Shown piece by piece: positions 23,530-64,000 of a DNA stretch of 64,000 bases. Both the position numbers and the translations under genes were made by a program. The notes beneath the pieces were generated by a model. That model was given only the letters and a program-made list of their open reading frames with translations. It was not told where the DNA came from and made no database searches. The number at the start of each line of letters is the position of its first letter. The stretch's first letter is position 1. This stretch comes from Monodelphis domestica (lineage: Eukaryota > Chordata > Mammalia > Didelphimorphia > Didelphidae), in the NCBI RefSeq assembly GCF_027887165.1, contig NC_077230.1, positions 263,250,476-263,314,475 on the forward strand, in the 5' to 3' direction.

Positions 23530-24034
23530 GAAATCCAACAAATACATCAAAAAATAAATAAAATAATCAAAAAAGAAATACCAAAAATCAGAGCAGAATT
23601 ACATAAACTAGAAACAAAAAATTATGGAAATAATAAAGTTAAAAGCTATTTTTTTAAAAGAGAGAAATTGATGTGCTTTTAGATAATCTGATTAAAAAAG
23701 AAGAGAGCAGAAAATCAAATTAACAAAATATCAGATGAAAAAAGGTGAAATAACAACAAAACCAAAAAATTAAAAGAATTATGAAGACCAATATATGTTA
23801 TAGAGAGTTATTTGTTAACAAAACTTAAAGCACAAAAGAAAAAAGAGGAATGTCTTCAAAAATTAAAATACCCAAACTAGTAGAAGACCAAATAAAAATC
23901 TTAAATAAATCCCATCTTAGAGTATGGAATAGAACCAGCTATAAAGGAACTGCCCAAGGACAGCAGGGAATAAACAAAGAAAAGCTTCTAGTCCTTATAG
24001 ATTGACAGGATCTATCAAACTTTTAAATATTCTG
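23530..24034 (+). repeat. L1 ORF2 fragment, sense, decayed
   Basis: A-rich sequence whose phrases follow marsupial L1 ORF2 between endonuclease and reverse transcriptase (ATAAAGGAACTGCCCAAGG, TCTATCAAACTTTTAAA). Many stops; not coding now. It serves as target for the SINE at 24035. Confidence 0.65.
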
Positions 24035-24268
24035 GGGACAACTAGGTGGCTCAGTGGATTGAGAACAAGGCCTAGAGATGGGAGGTCCTAGGTTCAAATC
24101 TGGCCTCAGATACTTCTAGTTGTATTACCCTGGGCAAGTCATTTACCCCCATTGCCTAGCTCTTACCACTCTTCTGTCTTAGAACCAATACTCAGTATTG
24201 ATCCTAAGATGGAAGGTAAGGGTTTAAAAAACAAACAACAAAAAAACCAACAACTTTTAAATATTCTG
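24035..24268 (+). repeat. Marsupial SINE with perfect 17-bp target duplication
   Basis: Sense copy from GGGACAACTAGGTGGCTCAG with box A TGGCTCAGTGG and box B GGTTCAAATC, and an A-rich tail. The 17-mer AACTTTTAAATATTCTG flanks it at 24018-24034 and 24252-24268. It ends 46 bp before the MTMR2 exon at 24314. Confidence 0.95.
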
Positions 24269-24313
24269 AACATATACGTTTCTTGTCCCTTCCCCCTCCC
24301 CCTTTTTTTCTAG

Positions 24314-56858
<32,545 letters not shown>

Positions 56859-58140
56859 AAGAACTTTTTTTTTGGCAGGGAGGAACTTTTGTCACTGATT
56901 TCCTTATGATGGCAGCTTTTCTAGTAGAATGTCTTCTGAATTTAGAAACCATCTGAGAGCTCTCAGCCACTTTATTTATTATGCTCAGCTCTCTAGTGAC
57001 TTACTTCAAGTAGCTTATTTAAAATAACCCCCTTACATAATTACTTGGTTATGTTCTGAGAACACTAATCCCACCGAGACACCTACAGGTTATTAGAATG
57101 CTTCACCTCTTTATCCAGAATGGGAATAAGTTTGTTTTTAATAGGAAAATATTGCTTTGGAAATTCAACATTATCTACTGGAAATAGTATAAAAGTTGTC
57201 TCATTAGTGCACCCCACTGAGGGGGGCAAAAGTAGCAAAACACAGAGAATAATTGGTTCACAAAAATGGGAAGTGAACACTGAGACTTTAACAGGGCTCA
57301 TGGCATTGACAGGCCACAGATCTTTCACTTTGGACTTTTTCCTGTCAGCAACAGTTGGCTTACCCTTTTCTCTTAATCTTTTCCTTTGCTCATGTTCTTT
57401 ATAATGTGAAAGGCCAAGTTTTAAGGCTGCTATGGGATGGTGACTGTGCAAATTATTAAAACTTTATCATTGTGTCAGATTTATCATGGTTCTAAAATGA
57501 GGCCTTTTGGAAAATATGATGGACTAAAGTTCAGTTAATTGACAGCTCTTCAACTTTACTCCATCCCCCAACCCCCACCATTCTCCTACCAGTTTTATTA
57601 ATTATACTAGAAATAGGATCATGAGAGATAGAGAGCTGTTTGGATTTTGAAAACACAAATCTATCCAACTTTCGTTCAGATGCACTATCAAGGTAACCAG
57701 TAGGCATAAAACTAGTCTGAAATTCCTGCTAGATTGCCCCCACCCCAGTTTTATGTATAGTTTGAGATCAGTGATATACTCAAAAGTTTATACCAATTAC
57801 TTTTACTACTTTTTACCCATAATGAATCCAATAATTCCACTGAATGATTAAAACCTACCAACCAAAGAGACTATTGCATGTAAAAACATGTATTTATTAC
57901 AATCTCAGCATAAGTAGATGTAACCCTGATTTTCTTTAGTTGGCTACAGTAAGATTTCAGCAATGGTATAAATACTTGATTCTCTGCTGTCTACTTTACT
58001 AAGAGCCATGTATAATTGTACTGTAACAAAAATGAGCTTGTTGCCCCTTGGGTCTTTAATTAAAACAGAATTCAACTGACTTTTAAACTTTGTGGCAAAT
58101 TGTCTTATTATTTTAAATAAATACTTTTTAAAGAGGGAAA
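56859..58140 (+). other. MTMR2: Probable MTMR2 3' UTR
   Basis: Follows the stop codon without recognisable interspersed repeats for about 1.28 kb, unlike the introns, and includes AU-rich stretches such as TTTATTTATTAT near 56972. The end is set by the best poly(A) signal candidate. Other weaker hexamers (ATTAAA near 57455 and 58060) allow shorter forms. Confidence 0.6.
58116..58121 (+). terminator. MTMR2: Candidate MTMR2 poly(A) signal AATAAA
   Basis: Canonical AATAAA about 1.26 kb after the stop codon and upstream of the first intergenic repeat. Position suits a distal polyadenylation site; no transcript evidence is available here. Confidence 0.45.
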
Positions 58141-59669
58141 AAGCTGCAAAGGCTTCCTCCCAATCAACTCCTATAACCTATGACTGAACTGACTATTCTA
58201 TATAAATATGTGCAAAGCCTAGTGGTTGGTCCAAACATCCTTTTCCTAGCACACCAGACACCCCCTTCACTTGCTTTTTAGTTATTGGTAACAATTGTTA
58301 TTTATTGTTCTTTAAAACACTTGATCCTTAAAACCGTGGGGTAGATCATTTTGCATATCAGTTTAAGAAAATGAGGCTGAAGTTCAGGAAGTTTGTGTAG
58401 AAAAAAAGAAGCAGCCCTAATAAAGGACCCCTAAAATACTTTAAAATTAGTTTTTAAATCCTCTCTCACTCTCTCCCTAAACCCAGTCATAGTTTTACAA
58501 GGGGGCTTGTATCATAGTAGGAGTCAGGGGCCACATCTAAAACTTGGTCTTAGACCAGCTGTCACCTTGGCTAATAAGTGATCACCAAATGCCATTTGTT
58601 CTTATCTTTTCCATGGAGAAGAGACGATACCACTATACATTTTGGTGTGTTCACAAAAACTCAGCACTCATCTAATCTTTCCAATACTTCTTATAAGCTA
58701 TGTGAAACAACTCATGATCATATTTGTTAGATGAGATCTCCTACCACTCAAAGGATTCATCAGCATCCTACCCCCAACCCCCACCACCCAGTCGGAGGAA
58801 AAATATACATTTCCCTTATTTCCTTATGACTATTAGCTAACAGTTATATAGCACTTTTCACTTTTCCAAAGGTTACATACATCCATTCTTATTTGGTCCT
58901 CACAACAACCCTGTGAGGTAGGTGCTATTATTATCTTTGTGTTTTACAGATGAAGAAATTGAGGTGCAGAAAAGTGAAATGATCTGCCCAGAGGCACACT
59001 GTGAAAGTGTCAAGAAGGGGAATTTGAATAACAAGGTCCTCCTTATTCCAAATTCAGTGTTCTTTCCATTCCTTTTGCTAATTCATTAGTATCCATGCCT
59101 CAGTTGTTTCCTGATTCAATCTTGCAGTTTACATGTACTCGTTACCTACAGAACTATGGAGAGCTTGCTATGAGGGCATTTAAAACCTACTAGGGCCCTA
59201 AGAGTGGCCCATGAAATATTAGAAACCATAATTACTTCAAGTAAACTGTTAGAACAAATGTGAAAAAGATGATAGTTTTGCCAAAGTTGTACCTATATAC
59301 TTAGCAATTCAGGTACCTATACTGAGCAATTCAGAATTCTAGCCAGTCCTTCAACTGTTGAGATGAGTATCTAGAACATTATTTATGTGGGTAATCTCAT
59401 TTTTTAATGTTCAGTTATCAGGATACCAAAGGAAATATGGATGAATAACTATGGTCCTGCTAATTGTAAATGAAATTTTGTCCTTTTCTAGTAACTTTTT
59501 TTTGCAATCTACAGTATAAGCCTGCTACTTTGAAGTCTTTAAGGAAAGTTTCAGCACTTCCTTAAAACAAAAGCTGGCTTTATTGACTTTGATGGCACAT
59601 TTATAAAAAGTTAACATTTTTATATATTCCATAGGAAGGATTTTTTTTTACATCCTTAACATAATAAAT
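58141..59669. other. MTMR2-CEP57 intergenic interval
   Basis: Short gap between convergent genes. It holds one antisense MIR-type copy (58830-59075) and otherwise AT-rich sequence without an open frame or recognisable RNA gene. Confidence 0.5.
58830..59075 (-). repeat. MIR-type SINE, antisense
   Basis: TAACAGTTATATAGCACTTT, CTCACAACAACCCTGTGAGG, ATGAAGAAATTGAGGTGCAG. The only clear repeat between the two genes. Confidence 0.85.
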
Positions 59670-60748
59670 AACAATTGCTGTGTACAGTTTATTTTGTATG
59701 TGTACAGAATTCTAAAAAAAGGTGAATATCCAAGGTGTTCAGTAATCATTTCAAGATAAAAAACACACTGCCAGGACTGAATGGCATGATTACGCAGAGG
59801 CAATATTTAAAAACAGCAAATGTATATGCTTTTATAACAACCCTCCCACCCTACCCCACCCGGTTGGTTTTTCACTTTATTTCTAAAACTCATCATCTAT
59901 TGTCAAATCAAAATTTGTTCACACTGAAAAGCACCCAGGTAAACTTTTATTGTACTAACCTCATGTTCTATTTATAAGGCAACTACCTTAAATGATTATT
60001 TGGGTTTTCTGGAATGAAAAATAGAGAAAATAATTTTTTTCTGTTGTAATGGGTTGAAAAACAACACTATAATTTCACTTAAAATTGACTAGAAACTTAA
60101 ATTATGTGTTTTGGTTGAAAAAAAATGGAATTTTTTCTTTTTTTTTCTTTTACCAATTAACTACTGAGATAAAACATCAATGGGAGAAGGGGAGAGAAAT
60201 AATTATTCATTAATGAGCAAAGTTCTACTCTACTGTATGAATAAGTACAAGATCGAAAATTCAGAAAGCCTCTATCACTAGCAAAATAAAGCACTTCTGG
60301 GGAGACAGGTGGAGAAAAATGCCTTGGGGTGAAACTTATGCAACTTTTCAAGCAGAAAGTGCTGATAAGTCTCTACATATAGGTTTTTAGCCTTGTGTAA
60401 TTTAAACTTAATTTTAATTCAGGTATAGTAGACACTGGCTATTTAAAAAAAAAAACATATCCACAAATAAAATCCTAGGAGTTTGTTTACAAAGTGCATT
60501 GCACAAATACAGCAAGATTTGCTAAATGGAATAAAATGTGGCTTATGTTTCTAGTAAAACTGTTCAACCTTGACTGGAGCTGTTTGAAACAGGGAGTCTA
60601 AGTATTGATGCTTGTGGTACTCAGCACAGCTATGAATCCCTCAAAAGTATAAGAATATGCTATTTTTAATATGTGAGCTGTGGAATGTGAGCTGTCAACA
60701 TGTGACGAAATATAAATAATATGAATAAAATATTTGACCTGGCACCAA
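59670..60748 (-). other. CEP57: Probable CEP57 3' UTR
   Basis: AT-rich, repeat-poor sequence after the CEP57 stop. AATAAA hexamers on the minus strand occur at 59688-59693 and 59579-59584, giving possible 3' ends about 1.06-1.17 kb after the stop. If used, the two genes' transcripts end about 1.5 kb apart without overlapping. Confidence 0.4.
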
Positions 60749-60976
60749 TCAGTATTCCCAACCTAGGTTATTATCTTTTTGAATTGAAGTCTGTATGGTT
60801 TGCATGTCCTTCAACAACTGAAGGTTGCGTCGGCTCTTCTCTCCAGGTTTCCGATTGACAGAAATTGAGTCCTTCTTGGAGGAGCTCCCAGTGACTCCAG
60901 AAGAGAGCCTGCAGTTGCTTTCTTGATCCTCCAAACATTTTTTGCTACCCTTTAGCTCTTTCATCTGTCTCTCCAG
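60749..60976 (-). CDS. CEP57: CEP57 last coding exon
   Basis: The acceptor GGATTCACAG lies just above 60976; 75 codons then stop TGA at 60749-60751. It starts LERQMKELKGSKKCLEDQ, is basic and serine-rich in the middle (SSSKKDS, RKPGEKSRRN) and ends NNLGWEY. Start and end both resemble human CEP57 while the middle has diverged. Confidence 0.9.
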   Translation of the reverse strand: MERQMKELKGSKKCLEDQESNCRLSSGVTGSSSKKDSISVNRKPGEKSRRNLQLLKDMQTIQTSIQKDNNLGWEY

Positions 60977-63004
60977 CTGTGAATCCAAAAGGAAAAACAA
61001 AGATTAATGTTAGCATTTTTCACTTTAACTACCATTTTCCTTTACTTTAGAGTTCCCTAGCCCACCCCAAAATGGTATAAAACAATCCAGTGTCAATCAT
61101 AGTACATTTTATTTTAGCCATACAACAAAAAAGGGTTTTCTAAGTATTTGCTCTATTCTTCTTAATTTCGTGTAGGATTAAGATAAAATGTGGAAGAATG
61201 CTATTCCAAATATAGCACCTGTTATTTTAGAATAAAATCAAGACTACTAATTCATAACTTAGGAGCATGTTCAATTTTGATAATAACATAATTAGTGACC
61301 ATTTTCTTTTTTGAAAATATATAATTTAAAAATCTCTTGAACTCTGATCTTTTAAAAACAGACACTGAGAGCAAAGGCCCTTCAAAGCTCAAGATCTGAA
61401 AAACCATGGAGTGCGTGATACCTTCTGATTTGTTTCACATTCTCCATCACTGCAGTATATAATGGTAATATAATAATGCCAAGATGATCAGGGTCTGCTT
61501 AAGTGTACATATCCTGTAATACTTAACAAGAGGGTCCATAGGATGAAATCCCACCCCACTCTTCACGTTACATTCATGGAAGCTTTGAAAATAAGAGATT
61601 TGTATCCCTCCTTATATCTGACTGATGAGCAAGAGGCCTCTGTGTATCAACTCAGTGTCCTGGAGAAATAAAGCCCAAATTCAAATCGTAAGGCTCTTCC
61701 TTTAGTATACAAATACTCCCTTGATGTAAGGAGTAAGTTTCAACATTAGCCATGGCTGTAAATTCAGACAGAAGGGTGCTCAGTATGTCTGGATGATGCC
61801 TTGAAGACCAAAATTCTGGCAAATGATCGCATTTAATTATTTTGGAAGTCGACAAGGAGAAGATGAAGGTCTTGTTTACAATCCTATGGAGATGATGTCC
61901 TTTTCTTAAAGTCTAGTATTCTAAGTGCTTAAAGGTAAAAATGTTTTAAAATATAATCATACATTAAAAAATGTAAAAGTATGTATAATACTGATGCTGT
62001 TAACACTTGCCTCAGAACAGGAAGGTGAATGAAAGCTGGGAGAGGTTTGAACTTGCAAGAAAGGTTAAAGGAAGATGAGGGAGAGAGTTATGTAGTAGGC
62101 TGCTTATGTAGTGTCACTGATCCACTACAAGACTTGCAAAAGAAAGTAAAAGTGCCCACAGAGCTTTAGCTGTCTTGATAATAAAATAACTCCTAAATGT
62201 CAAACCATAATGAAAGATTATTTTCTAGGCTGACTTATTTAACCCTTTAGAAACATAATTTTGGGGATTTTTTTTTTTTAGTGTGAAAGAAAAGCATTTA
62301 ATTTAGGAGGAGAAGGAAGTTATTACTTTGTGAACATTTAAACTTAAATGCTCTTACATTTCAGGGCTGTTTCTAGGGTGAAGTATTCTAATCTCTAGTA
62401 ACTTGTTCACTTCTTATAAGACTATTACCATGTGTTTATCTCCAGTACACACTATATATACTCTTTTTAAGTAGATTCATAGGGGGCAGATGGGTGACTC
62501 AGTGGATTGAGAGCCAGGCCTAGAGATGGAAGGTAGTACTAGGCTCAAATCTGGACTCAGACACATTCCAGCTATCCCCATTGCCTAGTCCTTACCACTC
62601 TTCTGCCTTGGAACCAATAAACAGTATTGATTCTAAGACGGAAGGTAAAGATTAAAAAAAAAAGATTCACAAGGTAATATCAGTAAATATACTGTTCTCA
62701 TTGAATCATAGCTGAATCATAGCTGATATTTAATACATGTGTGTTTCTGGTTAAGGAACATGTCTCCCACTGATCACAATTTACAAAAGGCTTTACCCAA
62801 ATCATATTAAAAATAAAGATATTTTTTAAAGCAAGTTGAGTACAGGTAAAATTACTTACCCGGGCCTGATGTTTTCGAACTTTAGTTATCTGATTGGCTT
62901 TAGCTTCCATCCTTTCTACCAATTCCTCAAGTTCTTGCTCAAGGTCCTCTTTCAGTTCCTTAGTTGGTGTTTCCTGGATAAGTTTGGCCAGTTGCTGGTG
63001 ATCA
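60749..63004 (-). CDS. CEP57: CEP57, centrosomal protein 57 (last two coding exons only)
   Basis: Two minus-strand exons (62860-63004 and 60749-60976) splice in frame to encode the C-terminal 124 or so residues of CEP57. The protein localises to centrosomes, binds microtubules and FGF2, and supports centriole engagement; human mutations cause mosaic variegated aneuploidy. The upstream exon lies in the C-terminal microtubule-binding region and is rich in heptads. The last exon ends LQLLKDMQTIQ...WEY, close to the human terminus. CEP57L1 is the alternative, but the tail-to-tail position beside MTMR2, as at human 11q21, favours CEP57. About three quarters of the gene lies beyond position 64000. 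Confidence 0.9.
62481..62662 (+). repeat. Marsupial tRNA-derived SINE in CEP57 intron
   Basis: GGGGGCAGATGGGTGACTCA to GTATTGATTCTAAGACGG with A tail; flanked by AGATTCAT / AGATTCAC. It lies between the last two CEP57 exons, antisense to that gene. Confidence 0.9.
62860..63004 (-). CDS. CEP57: CEP57 penultimate coding exon
   Basis: On the minus strand the acceptor is TTTAAAG just above 63004 and the donor is GTAAGT at 62854-62859. The 145 bp contain the last base of a split codon plus 48 codons, from DHQQLAKLIQETPTKELK to KVRKHQAR. The Glu/Leu-rich pattern and the ANQITKVRKHQA segment match the CEP57 microtubule-binding coiled coil. Confidence 0.92.
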
Positions 63005-63514
63005 CTTTAAATGAAGAAAAATGGGAGTTGGATAAATTTTATTTATTTGTGGTTATATGTAAAATAATCATTTAACTATATATTCTTTTTCCTTTACTGA
63101 TATATTTGCTGGTACCCTGTTACACCAATTGTCAGATTAGAAAATTTAAACATAAGCTTTGGTGTTTAAATGAAAAATATTTTTTTAAAGGGAGATTTTC
63201 TTTATAATCTTGCAAAAAGTTTCTATTTATGAAGTAAAATTTCAAATGGACAAATTCTAGTTCTATTTGATGAAATAATAACTTTTCTCAACTAAACCAG
63301 TATCTTTGGAACTTTAAAGCAATGAAAAGTAATATTTAATAAACCGGAGAACATTAATTACTTGGTGAAAAACTTCCCCTGACCAAAAACTTCTGTGACA
63401 ATTGAAAACAACTTGAGAAAGATTCAGTGTAGAAAAATATGATATACCAAAATAAATTCAAAATAAGTGTATGACCTAAATAGTAAAGTCATACCATTCA
63501 TTCTCTGTTCTACT

Positions 63515-63640
63515 CTAAAGTTCTTGAGAGGAGAAAGTATGAAATATTTTTCATATTTTTGTATTTGAAGCCAGAAAATCTAGTAGTGACTGGCTCAGAG
63601 TAGGTGTTTAATAAATGCTTGTTAACCGACTGACACTCCT
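63515..63640 (+). repeat. L2-type 3' end
   Basis: GGCTCAGAGTAGGTGTTTAA then TAAATGCTTGTTAACCGACT. Confidence 0.65.
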
Positions 63641-63839
63641 CCCCAAAAAGGTAAAACAAATCTTAGGTCAGGTACTTTTAACTATTGAATTGATGGGAAA
63701 GACTTTGTTCTTACCCAAACCAAAAACAGATGACAAAAGATAAAACATAGTGAAAAGGACAAAATAAATGCACCTAGGATAAGAAGCAAAGTTTTGGAAT
63801 AAGGAAAAAAAATTCATATCATATAGCTCTGAAAAGAGG

Positions 63840-64000
63840 AGGTTATACTTATGAAGCATATACTATGGGCTGAGCACTTTACAAATATTATTTTATTTCA
63901 TCTTCAAAACTACCCTGGGAAGGTAGGGTGCTACTATTTCCTACTATTATCCCCATTTTACAGTTAAGGAAACTGAGGAAGATGGATGTTAAGTGACCCA
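63840..64000 (-). repeat. MIR-type SINE, antisense, cut by window end
   Basis: TATACTATGGGCTGAGCACT, TTTTACAGTTAAGGAAACTG, TTAAGTGACCCA. Confidence 0.8.

Larger units (their letters stand above)
1..24313. other. Region upstream of first visible MTMR2 exon, probably intron
   Basis: The first visible exon starts at residue 63 with a split-gene acceptor, so an upstream exon must exist. I searched by eye for the serine-rich N-terminal exons and did not find them. No other coding exon, CpG-rich promoter or RNA gene was seen. Stretches at about 930-2090, 3660-5910, 11525-12760 and 21700-22550 are AT-rich with no assignable feature. Confidence 0.55.

Noticed and set aside
24043-24105. Box A and box B-like motifs suggesting a tRNA gene
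   Set aside because: Part of a SINE with target duplication and A tail; no cloverleaf with matching acceptor stem.
57083-57451. 122-codon minus-strand open frame downstream of MTMR2
   Set aside because: Lies antisense in the probable MTMR2 3' UTR, is not spliced to anything and has no recognisable domain.

Overview
The window is vertebrate nuclear DNA: AT-rich, low in gene density, with coding sequence split into short exons by long introns. The interspersed repeats point to a marsupial (metatherian). They include a tRNA-derived SINE with box A-like (TGGCTCAGTGG) and box B-like (GGTTCAAATC) motifs, many MIR, L2 and CR1/L3 relics, L1 fragments of the marsupial kind, and several endogenous retrovirus LTRs with 4-bp target duplications. 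The species cannot be resolved from this.

Layout. Positions 1-24313 hold no recognised exon. This is probably the large upstream intron of MTMR2 and is filled with retroelements: two internally deleted endogenous retroviruses (about 6.36-10.74 kb and 15.08-18.79 kb, both on the minus strand), several solo LTRs, and L1, L2, MIR and SINE copies. Positions 24314-56858 (+) carry the last 13 coding exons of MTMR2, a myotubularin-family 3-phosphoinositide phosphatase. They are all in frame and give 581 residues, equivalent to human residues 63-643, with the CX5R active site, the C-terminal coiled coil and the PDZ-binding tail intact. Eleven of the 12 introns are GT-AG and one is GC-AG. From about 56.86 to 58.1 kb lies the probable MTMR2 3' UTR. 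At 60749-63004 (-) are the last two coding exons of CEP57, a centrosomal microtubule-binding protein, so the two genes converge tail to tail as they do in human.

The two genes are not known to work in one pathway; their adjacency is conserved synteny. MTMR2 dephosphorylates PI3P and PI(3,5)P2 on endosomes. CEP57 acts in centriole engagement and microtubule attachment.

I found no convincing new biological system. The points most worth a second look are the GC-AG intron, a SINE with a perfect 17-bp target duplication ending 46 bp before an MTMR2 exon, the nested and inverted solo LTRs with readable target duplications, and the two related, internally deleted retroviruses, one keeping a broken gag with a zinc knuckle. 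Human residue numbers and family statements are from general knowledge. Repeat boundaries were read by eye and are approximate unless a target duplication is given.
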